DNA from: Hyphochytrium catenoides
Lineage: Eukaryota > Sar > Hyphochytriomycetes > Hyphochytriales > Hyphochytriaceae
NCBI GenBank assembly: GCA_900088475.1
Contig: FLMG01004727.1
Location: 1-46,769, forward strand
Length of the DNA stretch: 46,769 nt
Reading direction: 5' to 3'
Below, piece after piece: positions 30,179 through 41,920 of the stretch. Numbering within the stretch: the first letter of the stretch is position 1; every line of letters starts with the position of its first letter. The position numbers were made by a program, and so were the translations under genes. Under the pieces are notes generated by a model. The model was not told where the DNA came from and searched no databases. It was given only the letters and a program-made list of their open reading frames with translations.

Positions 30179-32690
30179 ATGGTGCGAAGTGCCTATTCCT
30201 GGGTGTACTACGCCTCGACTGCCTTGATACTGGCATCACAGATAGGAGTCCACGGCCTGGAGAAAGATTGTAAGTGGAGTTGTTGCTTCGTATACACCGG
30301 CGCGGTGCAGTGCTTTCCTTTTTCTAAGCTTAGCGATGCTTCCACGGCTCGCTCTTTTTACTTCATCCCTACCACCATCTCTGCACCACAACCGACGGCA
30401 AATGATCACTTACAATTCCTGGTCGATGACAGCGCTCATTTATTCTTGCGAGAAGGCCGAGAAACCAAGTGTCAGCTTTTGCTCCGATGTCTCTTGGCGA
30501 TCGGCCCAAGTTTTCACTGGTCAAAGCCTCGAGCCTCAGGTTCCCATCATCTCCTCCACGATAGATGCCTACGCCAAGCAGCATCATGCCAAACTGGCGG
30601 TGATGACCAACGATCCCGCATGCGTGGATCAGATCAGGAGGTTCACCTGCGCTGATTACTTCCCCCACTGTCCGTATGTGGGCGCAGGGGCTGGCTATCA
30701 GGTTAGACAGCAGCGTTCTTGTTGAGTTGAATACCAGCTCCGCTCCCTTGGCAGTGATGATTCCATAACCTCGGCGTCTTGGCACGCTCCATTTGCTGAC
30801 GACTTATATCTCCTGTCACTGTTTGCAGCTCGTGTGTCGGGTCGAGTGCGACCGTGTAAATGAGCTATGTGGGGATAGCGTGAACGTGAATTGCTCTGCC
30901 TTTCCGTCCACCAATTGCTTCCTCTTTCCGAGGAAGACGTCTTTTCTTCTTCCAGTCAACCGAGGGCCTTATGGGATGCTCCCTCTTCTCTATGTTTGCC
31001 TCTTATTCGCCTGGTGCGTTCTGGTGAGTACATTTTAGAGTTTGTTGTTTAGCGACGCAGCTATACATTCTAAAAGGTCTGCCATCCTTCAGGTCACATG
31101 GTGGGCTTACCACGCCTTTGTTCGCCACGGGAAGTACTCTTTGCTCTTGACACGGGTGCTAACTTCCGTGCCTATCTGCAAGCTAGTCGTTGTGTCAGTG
31201 TGCCTGATCTTTTGGCTGACTTGCCTCAAATGGCAATATTGCAGCTTCTGGCTGGGCGTCGCCTGTATAACTTGCCAGGTGGTCTTTGAGGCCTCAGTCT
31301 ACTTCAGGTGGGTGGAGTTGGCTTAGGTTCATCTCTCATAGTCTTCCCAGATGTTGACACTCGACTTTCAGCATGCTTGTCATAGGCAAAGGATGGGGAA
31401 TCACGGTCGACGGCTTTGACAAGCGGGAATGGCGGGATATTGTCCTTATAATGTAAGCGATGACGAGTTGTCTATCCGTTTTGATACGAGGAAGAGGGAA
31501 GAACAATAACTAGAATGGGGTTGCTGCCGTCACTAAGATGGCAAGGAAGGAAAGAAGGACTATCATATCCATACAGCTAAAATAATTCTCTTCTTAGATT
31601 CTCTGCTAACCCGTGTTCTCATGGAACAGATCTCTCTTTTATTTATTCACCACGGGGCTGCTAACTCTCCGTCGGACGGGCATGGATCAGGAACAGTATT
31701 GGCTCCTGACCTCCGTTGCCTATTCTCTGATCTACTTGCTGATAGCGTACGAGACGTGCAGGAATCTCTACATACTGCGCCTTCAGGTGGGCTCATTGAT
31801 CGCCTATATCATCTTCCTTACTGAGTGCTTCCGCGGCCTGTACAGGTATTTCTGGCGGAGGGAGGAGCCTCTCCGGCAATACTCAGCGCGATCAGAGCCA
31901 AGTATTATATGTTAACATCCTTTCTCCTGTTCGTCGGCCTCTACGGGATAGTGGAGGTCGTTTCCAATACTCTCCAAGTCCACTATCCAAGCCTCTGGGT
32001 GTCTCTCGTCTTTCGAGAGCTGCTGGAAGTGATCGTCTTTACGTCAATTGGCTACGTCTTCCGGCCGGCAGAGTATAATATATTCTTCTATATGGTGCCG
32101 GTCAGTGCTTTGTCCTCCAACTATCTCGTAGCATCCTAAACAGTTTATGCTAATCTCCCTCCTTACATTGCGCGCTGATGCAGCTAACGACACCCGGAGG
32201 ACGAAGGGTGCCACCATTTTTCACGGTGGAGCAGCAACCGAGTTCAGTCCCTGTTGATAAGCTCAGCTTGAAAGCCTCCAAGAAACCCAAGCAGGAAAGG
32301 CGCGCTGTGGTGGTTGTCCAGCACCCTGATGGTGAATGTTCCATCGGCGCCGCTCATTGTATGTTAAGGGCTCCCGTCACCCTACGCCCGCTGTGGGGCT
32401 TTCGCAGCCGGCGGAACAACAAGACGATGGCAGAGGATCGTTTGTCTCTGTCTTCATCATCCACAACTGACAGTCCAGAGGCGCACACGACCTCTGCACT
32501 TCTACGACGGACGCCTCCAGAGTTTCAGGAAGCCACCCCAAGGGACAATGCTGAAGGTCCACCCGACCTAGAGTTCACTCCAGATCAGTCTCCCTCTCTA
32601 GCACCAGATGAGGATGAAGCCCAGGGCCTGTTGCTTCTTTCACATCCACGAGGGACAGCAGACGGGATAGCTACACCCATTGTCTCTTAG
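30179..32690 (+). CDS. Seven-helix receptor-like protein with Frizzled-like cysteine-rich ectodomain
   Basis: Eight exons: 30179-30269, 30334-30701, 30829-31023, 31093-31307, 31372-31452, 31630-31845, 31887-32100 and 32184-32690, phases consistent, 628 residues. A signal peptide (WVYYASTALILASQIGVHG) precedes an extracellular region with spaced cysteines: 'FCSDVSWRSAQVF', 'FTCADYFPHCPYV', 'LVCRVECDRVNELCGD', 'NCSAFPSTNCF'. The AxYFPxC...C..C.....CG....NCS pattern is that of Frizzled-type CRDs. About seven membrane helices follow, starting 'GMLPLLYVCLLFAWCVL', with 'VIGKGWGITVDGFDKREWRD' between helices, recalling the GPR180/TMEM145/LUSTR group. The cytosolic tail (about 165 residues) is serine/proline-rich, with phosphorylatable DSPE and LRRTPPEF segments. 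Ligand and signalling are unknown. The start of exon 2 is the least sure junction. Confidence 0.82.
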
Positions 32691-33499
32691 CATCCTATGA
32701 GCGTAGCTCAGTAATATCAGATCGTCCAGTACACCTTCCCATTTGCAAAGCTGACTTTTGCTGTTATGCTAGACTCTCGCTTGATCCTCTACTTCACGCG
32801 TCCACTAGATGGCTGTCGCTCCAACTTACGGTCCTTTGCTGATGGCCATAGTAATTATACCGCGGCTTTTCGATCTCAGACCTGTCAGGTAGCGCAACCC
32901 ATCAGGAGACCACCGCCAGCAATATCGTTGCTTCTGCGTCAGTGCCGGGTGGGGCTGCTGGCGAAGGCAATAAGGTTCACAGGCAGCAGGGAAGAAGCAG
33001 GGAAGACGTTGTGACGGGAAAGCAGAGGGTGACAGACAGGATGAGGCTTAGAACCTTGCTTGGATCTGGGATGGGACATGGGGCATCATGAGTTTCAAAT
33101 GGTTCCGAAGATATTCCATCGTTCTAGTAAAGGGTGAGCCCAGATGATGTGATCTGTGCAATAGATTCGCCGATTGATCAGTATGAGAGGGCTTGACCAG
33201 TGAGGGCTAGGATGTACTCGGCTGAAGAGAAAGGAGGATGGATGCCTTGGGCGCGGCCTCTACCCGCGACAGCTACCCAGCAGCAACAGCTGAAATTGGT
33301 TTTGTGCTCTCTTCAGGTGCAGAGGGTCAAGGTCAAAAATACCTGGTTGTATGCACTGCTTGAGGGGCTTCACAGGGCGACCTTGACGGTGGGAATGAGG
33401 CTTAGGCTTGATAGATACTAGAGGACGGTCCTCTGGGTGCGCGGTAGTGAGGACGAGGGCAGCTTCATCATTCTGCTGCTGAGGATTCAAGCCTCACGC
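32691..33499. other. Intergenic stretch between two plus-strand genes
   Basis: No gene is supported. A plus-strand open frame at about 33200-33421 lacks recognisable features. It presumably holds the 3' end of the 7TM gene and the promoter or leader of the Popeye-type gene; the start of the latter could lie further upstream in this stretch. Confidence 0.35.
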
Positions 33500-35456
33500 A
33501 TGATGATGCGTGTACCACAGACTCTCCTCGGTGAAAGGATGGCTTGGTCTAGTCGTAGCTTGCAGCACTGTTCGTCATTCGGTGGTATCCTCTTCAGACC
33601 ATCCAGGTACGCCGCTCTTTGTCGGGCGTCAGACACCGCGATGATTGTCTAAGGGCCCCATCTCTTTCAGAGTCCGTCAGTCCTCGTCAGTTCTAAGGCT
33701 TGACACCAGCTCTCGCCTTCGAATGGACTTACATACGTTAAGATTGACGGAGGAAATGGGGAAGAGGCCGTTCACCCACATGTTCCGCAGGCGGATGGCA
33801 ACCAAGACGACTGAGGAGCAGCTCCCAGCACTGAAGTCGTTGCTCTCTAGGGAAGGGAGGACGAACTTCATAGGCCACTGTGCCTACCTCTCTGGTGACA
33901 TCCTCAGACCCATGCCGTGGCTAAGCCTTTCTTCGCTGACTGCTTCTTGTTCCCTCTTCAGCGCTAGTGGAGTACAGTCAGACGGACATTCTCCTCCTTC
34001 GGTGCGCTGCCATCTTTGGCTCCTCTTTGGAGATGATATTTTGCTATAGACAGGTGCACGTTTAGATTGAGCGACCATTGCCAGTCTTCTCACGCTAGCT
34101 TGTCGACAGGCCAAGCCGATATGGATCCCAATCTTCTGGAACGGCGTCTTCATTGCTCTGAATCTATTCCAGATTTACCTGCTGCTGGAAGCAAGGTGAG
34201 GATAACCTCTCGGGTTCTTCCTAACCTTGGCAACAGGCCGTTAAGCACGATAGGGTCGAGTGTTTATCGCAGGAGCCCACGTGACGAAAGACAGCAGCGA
34301 CAGACAGCGTGACAGACAGCAGTGGGAGCATGTTTTGATTTTTAGCGGACAGAAGGGAGACTTGCTTGGACGGACGCCGTTTAATTAACGAGTCCTAACT
34401 GCAGGATGACTTCCGTTAATCTGACGGCTGAAGAGGCTGAGTTGTATGCGCTCTGTGTCAAGCATCAGGACAAGAAGCATACCATCAGCCCTTTCCAATT
34501 CCAGAAATTGCTGAAGGCGGGCTATTGGGTGGATATTGAGCCCACCACGGAGCTTGTGGCACAGAGCAAACAGAATGACAAAGTCTGGCTCATTCAGGAG
34601 GGCAACCTGGCCGTCATGCACAAGGTCTGTCATCTTCTGCACGTCCAGTTGTTTGCTTGTGCCTTCTCCTTACTTATCTGCGGGTTAAGGCTATGAGTCA
34701 TGTAAAGCATTGTTGGCAGGCATGGATGGACCATCCTTTCCCTTGTCTTAAAGTAGCTTGAGACGCACGCTTCTTCTCATACTGCTATGGTAGGACCAAA
34801 GGGTGGGAACTATCTTTCCCGGAGACTTTGTCGGAGAGATCATGTTCCTCCAGACCGCTAACACAGAAAATGTGGACGAGGTGGTCGCCCATGCCACCGT
34901 CAAAGCGCAATCCACAGTCAGAGCCTTCTGCTGGGAGGTGAAAGCTCTGCAGTCTGTGCTTGACGAAGACCAGGATCTTGCTACGGCCATGGTCTTCACC
35001 TTCACAGAGGATTTGATAAGTAAAGTGGTCCATGGGAGCTCTAGGTGAGAGATCAACCAAGTCTGTCCATATATGGCCCAAAGAACTTGACGACGACCGG
35101 TTTCCCTATCCATGAACCCTTTGTCTATTGAACCCTAGCGCAAGACAACGGCACTACGGAGGGCTACTTGATATGGCCCTTGTTTCTAACGCCCTCAGCG
35201 AACAGCAAAGGTAAGTTCTCTTATGTTTCAGCGCCTAAAGTACTGACAGCGTACTTCTCATCGTTTGTCAAGGTCTCTGCTGGATGACTACCGTCAATTA
35301 CACGGTATATCATACACTGAACACCTAGACGAACTGCATCGCCGGGGTTGGTCGGAAGATGAGTACGTGCGGGGCTATCAAGGAGAAGAGGGACCCGGGA
35401 AAGGAGTCTCTCCTACAAGAGTTCTAGTCCGTTCTCTTAGCACTACTTCCAGCTAA
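33500..35456 (+). CDS. Popeye-like membrane protein with cyclic-nucleotide-binding fold
   Basis: Eight exons: 33500-33606, 33671-33894, 33962-34053, 34110-34195, 34405-34624, 34794-35044, 35139-35210 and 35273-35456, phases closed, 411 residues. After a basic N-terminal region, membrane segments read 'LVEYSQTDILLLRCAAIFGS' and 'WIPIFWNGVFIALNLFQIYL' followed by LLLEAR. This is the Popeye (POPDC) signature, in which a conserved W-P-xFWN precedes a helix ending in L-L-E-R. A CNBD-type beta-roll follows: 'FQKLLKAGYWVDIEP', 'DKVWLIQEGNLAVM', 'GTIFPGDFVGEIMFL' (phosphate-binding-cassette position) and 'ATVKAQSTVRAFCWEV'. The C-terminal 75 residues are charged ('LDELHRRGWSEDEYVRG'). Animal POPDC proteins bind cAMP at the plasma membrane; binding here is inferred. 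The initiator ATG is the first of a MMM run and could be further upstream. Confidence 0.85.
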
Positions 35457-35681
35457 ATATGGCGGTTCAATCCACTGCGTAGCTCCAGACCCAACCCCAC
35501 TCATAACATTGGTTATATGTGAGAAGTAGTCTTAAGCTCCCAGTCCAAATGCGGGGGCATCTTTATGTACAAGTTAGCGCCTAATATCAGCAAACTAGGC
35601 CACTAGGAGGATGATATGTCCCCAGCTACAATCGCTATCCGGAGGTGCGGATGGCTCGTGAATCAGTCTTGTCAAGCCGAG

Positions 35682-36453
35682 TTAGAGTCCATAAAGAACC
35701 GCCAATACGACCAGAGCTGTAGCTGGTGACGGTAAGAAGTCCTTAAGGCCCTCTTTCCACAAATTGGAGTCATGGTACAGGAAGTCCATGCTGGACCTTA
35801 GAGAAGGATGAAGCAGGGAGCCATAGTTCTCAAATTGGAACATCACCACCGCCCAAGTGAGCGTGGCAAGAGCCGGATACACCTTGCTAAAATTCATCGA
35901 AGAGAAAGGGGAGAGCCCATCTGCTGAGAGCTTTCTGAACTGAGCTATGATGATCCTGGAAAGCAGGTACATCACGATTTGGTAGTTCACTGAGGAGTAC
36001 TTGGACCATACTAGATAGCCGCCTACGCCTCCTGCCACTAGTGCATGCCATGGCGCTGCAGGTCTACCATTGGATTTGGCAAACGATCCCGTGATGGCGC
36101 TCTGAAAGAGCCGCAAAGCCTCCAACGATGCCTTGTACGTACCCACAAACATGGCTAGGTTCTTGGTGTGCTCATAAGTCAGCATTAGAACCGCACGTAT
36201 CTTGTCCCGCAGTTTACCGGGGCGGAACAAAAAAGTCATGACAAAAGCTGTAGATGGCAAAACAGAGAGCGGGGCATGATGGTCAGAGTTAGCAGCAACC
36301 CTTGAGCATTCTATCTGTGCCGTTTTTACCATGAGGAAGACGAATCTTCGTTCCATAGTAGGCTCCATTTCTGATGCCGCGGAGGATGTAGAGGAGGCTG
36401 CTGTATTGAGCTGAATCAGCTCTCAATAACCAGGAATCTACGACCCCCGCCAT
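35682..36453 (-). CDS. PXMP4: Peroxisomal membrane protein 4 (PMP24)
   Basis: Exons are 36453-36330 and 36247-35682, giving 229 residues (human 212). The first exon reads 'GIRNGAYYGTKIRLPH' and splicing continues it as 'AFVMTFLFRPGKLRDKI', which matches the human GVVYGAKIRAPHALVMTFLFR signature. Further matches are 'HTKNLAMFVGTYK', 'YLVWSKYSSVNYQIVMYLLS' (human GENNNINSQINMYLLSR), and 'LHPSLRSSMDFLYHDSNLWK' (human LQPSLQSSMTYLYEDSNVW). A longer unspliced frame starting at 36368 uses the wrong frame for the first exon and should not be annotated. The protein belongs to the Tim17/22/23-like PXMP4 family in the peroxisome membrane; its transport role is not settled. It ends 225 bases from the Popeye-type gene. 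Confidence 0.93.
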
Positions 36454-39400
36454 GCTTACAGCTTAGGTCCCACTTCACTGGCCTTCGCCAGTATCAGTAA
36501 CTCTTCGGGCACTGAATAAAGAGTAAACCCGAAGGGCACTTTGGATTCAGAAAGCACGGATTGCCCTCAGCACATCAGAGAGCATAACACAGCTGGAAGA
36601 CTGCCCTAATAAACTTTGTTGACGAGTGAGAATGAGAGAGATAGCTTCTGGAGAGAAGCTCTTCACTGTGCCAACGCGCAGATACTGGGTGGCGCTCTAT
36701 AGTTAACAAAGCGCCGAACGAGATGGGCCCTGTGATGTACTCTACCTTGACCTGTAAGAAGGTGATTCTCTTCTATGCTGTCGCTGCTACAGTTGAAGAG
36801 CTAATCCATCTGGTCATCTTCTCGTGTCCTGAGTCCTGACACTTCAAGGACTGCTGCCTGTTCCGCCTGTGTGTGGATGCGACCTGTGCGACGGGCTATT
36901 TTCCCTGCTGCTGTTAGTGCTTTACAGATCCCCTCAGTGTTACTCCTTCACACGGCAGCATGTAGGGCCGAGCGGGACGAGCTTGGTGTGGGCCTGCAAG
37001 TACACGTACAAGTACAAGTACTAAAGCGAGGACCAAGTATAAGTACTTTTAGGAGATTTTTCCACATAACTTCGTACCACCTATGAACTCTAGTAAGTAG
37101 CAGCAGCAACGTTATTAGTGAAAGAAGGAAGTCTACGAGGACTTTGTAGCTCTCGATTTGTCTTCAATTTCTTCTTCTTCTTCTTCTTCTCCTTCTCCTT
37201 CTTCTTCTTCTTCTTCTTTTTTACGTCTTCTTGGTTAGTAATAGTAGTAGTAGCTATTATCCCTCTTCTTCAATGAACCATTATAAATAATAAGTAAAAC
37301 AAGGGGGATCAACAAAGAACAAGAAGGAGATGACGACAAAAGGATTGAGGAAGAAGAAGAAGAAGCAAGGAACTGTTGTTGGTCTCCTCAGGTCTCTGCC
37401 CTCCCTCGGCCATCATTTACCAAAAGAGACGAATCATACTCGGAGATGGGCTTCCTCATCGGCACCAGCTAATAAATAGCAGGAAGCTGTTCCCATATTA
37501 TTATCAGAGGATGGTAGTGACACTCTCCTGCGATGATGAAGACAGCAAGAATAAAAGCGGGTACTCCCTGGACAGCGGCAAAAAAAACGCGCGCGTTCCA
37601 CAGAAGTAGCGAGGAGTCATGATGGTATGCAATTCTACTCTTTCTTCTTTCGATCGTGCTGCTGAGGTTGATCGTTCTTCCCTCAACCAACAAGCAGGCG
37701 TTTTGAAGAAGGAAGAGAACATCAGTACTATTATGATAATCAACCTCAGCTTGACGGAAGAACTACACTCCCTCTTTCTCCTTCTTGTCCTCTAGTCATC
37801 GCAATGATCCAACAAAGATAGTAAGCTAGCGGCGGGGTGGTGGGCATAAGAAGAACGAGTAGTTATTAGCAGTAAGGATGAATGGTTGAGAAAGATCATC
37901 TTCATTTCCTGCCGAGACCGGCCGAAGTCTGACTTTAGGGCTACCGGATATTGCGCTACTTTCCTTGATCAATTGTTGCAGAGACTTTCTTGTCAGCACG
38001 CTGCTCTTCTATGCAACAGACACCTGCTGCAACAGCTCTTCTTCTCTCTTCTTTCGTGACAAAGAAAAGGAGGCGACAATCATCATCATCATCAACAACA
38101 ACACGTGTGTAAATCTCCCCTAAATAGAGCAGGAAAGTATCACAAACACCACGTAAGTGGAGAAGTTAATCTCCCAAGAGTGAAGAACGAGAAGTAGGGC
38201 GGACGGAAGGATCGAAAGACGGCGCATCCTCCTCTCTGCTGGTGGTCATCATCGAACAGATCGATACATTAACTTCTCGAAGAATCCAAAGGAGGTCAGT
38301 TGCTACACCACCTGTTCTTTTTTTATTTCCTAAGAAGAGTATTGAAAGGTTAGGGCTAACAGACCCTTGACCAACCCTTGATGAGCAGGATTTGGTTGCC
38401 TGGAGGTGAGCTGCTGCTGTTTGTACTCGTAGTAAACAAAAAAGACTTGAGGAGACGGAGCGAGCGGACCTTACTCAGTGGCTTCTCGATGGTATTATCC
38501 TATATTATACTTAGTTATTAGGGCCCCCATGCAACAAGACTACTTTTACCACACATCAACCTTGAAGTAAAGGGATGCAATCGATAGACCTCCATTGCTT
38601 CAGGCAGATCACAGTTACATCAGCTATTAGTTCTACATCAAATCACCACAAGGAGTGGAGGCCAGGTATTTTCGATGTGCGGAGGGGCCGGGCCCCCTTA
38701 CAATACAACAACCAAAGAAGTGATCACGTTTTCCGTGACCATTTACTGGGCGAAGGATGGGTGGGCTGCGGTGGGGATGATGCCGTCCCCACACGAATGA
38801 GGCGCCCATAGAACGTCCGTTACCAAGTTATGCCCTTTCTATATCTGTGCGGGTAGACCCTTTGTTCAGAGCTGTTCAATGGAGGAAGTCATCTCCAGCT
38901 GCCCTCACTGCCCCACCAGAGGCAAGAGAGAGCACAAGCAAGAACGAATGGGAGGAAGGGCAGAGTGCAGCCCATCACCACCACGGAAGGCCGTCAATAG
39001 AGTATTGCATAACTCCGTGTGAAAGTAACTTGCACAGACAGGAGGGTAAATGGCCAGGCGAGGCATGGGAGAGCAGCTATGGCAACTGCTGCTTTAAAAG
39101 CCTGCCTCGGCCGGGAGGATGGGGAACGTGGTAATACTTCCTTTTTCTTACGATCTTCTTCAGAAAGAAAAGCATAGAACAGGCCACGCATTTTCAGATA
39201 AAAGCAAGCCCGATCAGCAGGCCTGCATGCCTTTGCGCAACTGCGTCCCTCAGCCCTGGTGTCGCACCTTTCCTTTTTATGATGAGCATAAATTTGTGTG
39301 AGCGTAACCGAAGCTGGAGGGATGCCATTGTACCTATGATTGAGACCATACTCATAAAAGACTGAAGAAGCATTATCATCCCATCAGGAAAGGAAAAGGA

Positions 39401-40052
39401 TGTGGTAAGGGAAAGTGTCATCGTCTAAGGCAACCAACCATGCCGACTCTGCATTAAATGGCAGTGCTCACCATCTGCGTCTTGCATGCACGAACATAGG
39501 ATGACTTGGAAGACATGGAAGAAGAAGAGGGGGATGGGAACTAATTGAATGCCACTTCTTCACTCTTCGGAACGAAGTGAGGCTGGCTGGCCAGCAAGGT
39601 ATTCCCCTGTTCCCCAGAGCCTATCCTGCATCTCATCGGCGATCAGGAGAAGTCGTCTCTCTCTTTCTGAATATAAACATACACTCTACTACGCCCTCTG
39701 ACCTATCTTTCTGCGTCGCTCTCCTCCCAGCGAACCTCATCAGCGTGATGATGACGATAGAACAACCGCTGCACAATTGGATAAGCTGACGCCCCTCTGT
39801 TTTGTATTGTCAGTTAGTTCCTTCCTTTTCAGCTCAGAAACGCGGCAGTAGCTCACTAATAAAATCTTGTCCCACCGCATATAATAAAGAGTACTACGCA
39901 GCCCAAAGGTGTATGCTGACAGACAGGCTGTGGAAGTAAAGGCTATTTCAATCGCCCGGTTGCGAGAAATTTTCTTGTCCTCAGCCTCTTTCTCTATAAG
40001 TACATGGCAATTGATCTATCGCCTTCTTTGCAAGACCTAATCTGCGATAACA
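36454..40052. other. Gene-poor region with trinucleotide repeats
   Basis: No protein-coding gene could be supported in 3.6 kb. Repeats include TTC/CTC runs at about 37160-37225, GAAGAA runs around 37350-37365, and a short repeated palindrome-like block of GTACAAGTAC at about 37001-37023. Open frames at 38575-38811, 38847-39134 and 39577-39789 lack introns, homology or clear codon bias. The last 300 bases should hold the promoter of the MHYT gene; a CTATAAGTA about 60 bases before its ATG could be a TATA-like box. Confidence 0.45.
37160..37225. repeat. (TTC)n microsatellite
   Basis: Imperfect TTC trinucleotide run with CTC interruptions, in the gene-poor region downstream of PXMP4's 5' end. 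Confidence 0.9.
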
Positions 40053-41920
40053 ATGGCACATGACGGCGTAGATCTTGCTCAACAATCAATCACTACTACT
40101 ATGCCACCAGCCCTGGCAGGTGACTATGTTATCCCTACCTGGGACTCTCAGCTCATTTTACTCTCATTTGTTGTCGCGGTTATGGGTAGCTTCACAGGTA
40201 CTTACTAGCTTTCCTTAGCAGTCTGGAGATTCTCGTTGTTAACCACTTTAATGCCTCCGGCAGCTGTCCTTTGTATGGAGGTTAGAAGGAGATTTTACCT
40301 AGATGACAAGTCCAAGTGGCTCCAGCGGCATCTTTTGCTATGGATATCAGCTCTGAGCCTTGGTGGCGTTGGTATTTGGACGATGCACTTTCTTGGAATG
40401 GAGGCAATGAAGCTCGAGTCTCCTCAAACAAACCAGTATCTGAAGATCCATTATTCTCTTGATCTGACAATCATCTCCCTCGTGGGCGCCGTCTTGCTCA
40501 TGTACGTCGGCCTTGTTGTGGCTTCTTTGGATGGATATGATGATATCTCCAGCCGCAACAGACAAGAGGTGGTGGTGAGTAGGCACTAGACATCACAACA
40601 AACAGTAAGAGTATTATAAGGACCATTCAGCTCACTTTGGGCCGTTCAGATGGAGCTGGTAAAGGACAAGTTGAGCTTGAGTGCCATGCTCCCGAACCAG
40701 CATAAAAAAGGTCTTTGTTGCGGCGGCGGTAGACTGCAGACGATGGTAAGTCTCTTCTGAACCTGCCCAACCTTCATCCAAGTGTAGTAGATGATGATGA
40801 TGCAGGTCGGTTCTGTTATTTATTTGGTACCATTCCTCCTTAGTGCCACAATACTTTTCTTCTCCACTGGACCATCTGCTATTGCTTAGTTTTTTCTGTC
40901 TCTCAGGGCAATGAGAGGGAAGTATGAATACTACTAGGTGGCTAACATGCAGTCACTTATATAGGCCACCATCCTTCTTCATGATCCCAAGTATATTATA
41001 TTAGGTGGGATTATTGCAGGAGGAGGAGTGTTGGAGATGCACTTCCTAGGTAGGACACTGTTTTGAAGATAGATGAAGTTCCATTATTATCGGTTTATCT
41101 CTTATTATGCTCTGACTTATGTTAGGGATGGCTGCAATGCATCTGGAGGGCGAAATAGAGTGGATTCCAGAGGTCGTGGCAGCTTCTTGCTTTATTGCGT
41201 GCACTGTTGCCACCATTGCGTTCTGGATAATGTTTCGTCTGGTGAGAACTGCGAAGAATAATAATTATCGACTTTCAAACAACCTGAGCAACGGACTCAG
41301 AAACCTGAGCAACGGACGGTTTCTCGTCCCCAAGCTTCTGGCTTCTTCTCACCATATCTCCGTTGTAACTGCTTTGCTCCGTTCCTTAGTTGGCCTTGTA
41401 CAGCCACTACCAGAGCCTTCGTCTCTTATCTTCTCTGGTGATGGGTCTTGCCGTTTGTGGCACGCACTACAGCGGCATGTACGGAGGTGAGATATCTGTT
41501 GGCCTTCCTTTCCTACTACCTACTAGCTTTCTTCGAGCTTTGCCTTGCTCATCAAAAGTTTTCCGTCGGTTTGTTATTTCTTCCCCTGTAGCGAGGTATA
41601 GATACGTCCCTCCTGCTGCGGCTGCTGAGCTGGAGGGTCTTCTAAGATCCTCCCGGGTTATGGATGGCGAAAAGGCTAGCAGGATCGCTCAACAGACATC
41701 AATGGCATGGTGCTACTTTATCGTGGTGCTTGTCATAATCCCCGTGGCGTTCGACAAGACTGGCTTGAATAGGGTTCTTCCATCACCGCCAAGAAAGTCC
41801 AAAATGAACTCCTCCCTATCCACCCGAAGCAACTATCCCGGTGCTCCAGACGTTATCAAGAGCGCTAATGTATTACCCAGCAGGATCATGCCTGATAATA
41901 ACCCCACGCTGCAACCTTGA
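40053..41920 (+). CDS. MHYT-domain membrane protein
   Basis: Seven exons: 40053-40197, 40264-40574, 40650-40745, 40965-41049, 41126-41241, 41390-41486 and 41592-41920, phases consistent, 392 residues. MHYT is a bacterial-type sensor domain of six or seven membrane helices with three repeats carrying Met-His-x-x-Gly-Met, proposed to bind copper. Here the repeats read 'SLGGVGIWTMHFLGMEAMKL', 'GGGVLEMHFLGMAAMHLEG' and 'VMGLAVCGTHYSGMYG', with a Thr for the Met in the third. The first helix is 'LILLSFVVAVMGSF', and a last helix 'AWCYFIVVLVIIPVAF' leads to a serine-rich cytosolic tail. There is no GGDEF or EAL output domain, unlike many bacterial relatives, but several fungal and protist stand-alone MHYT proteins are known. 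Location is likely a cell membrane. A 69-residue linker between repeats contains a small cysteine cluster (GLCCGGG). Confidence 0.9.

Noticed and set aside
35682-36368. Unspliced 228-residue minus-strand frame as the PXMP4 gene
   Set aside because: Its first 41 residues do not match the family, while a two-exon model starting at 36453 gives the conserved YGTKIRLPHAFVMTFLFR junction.
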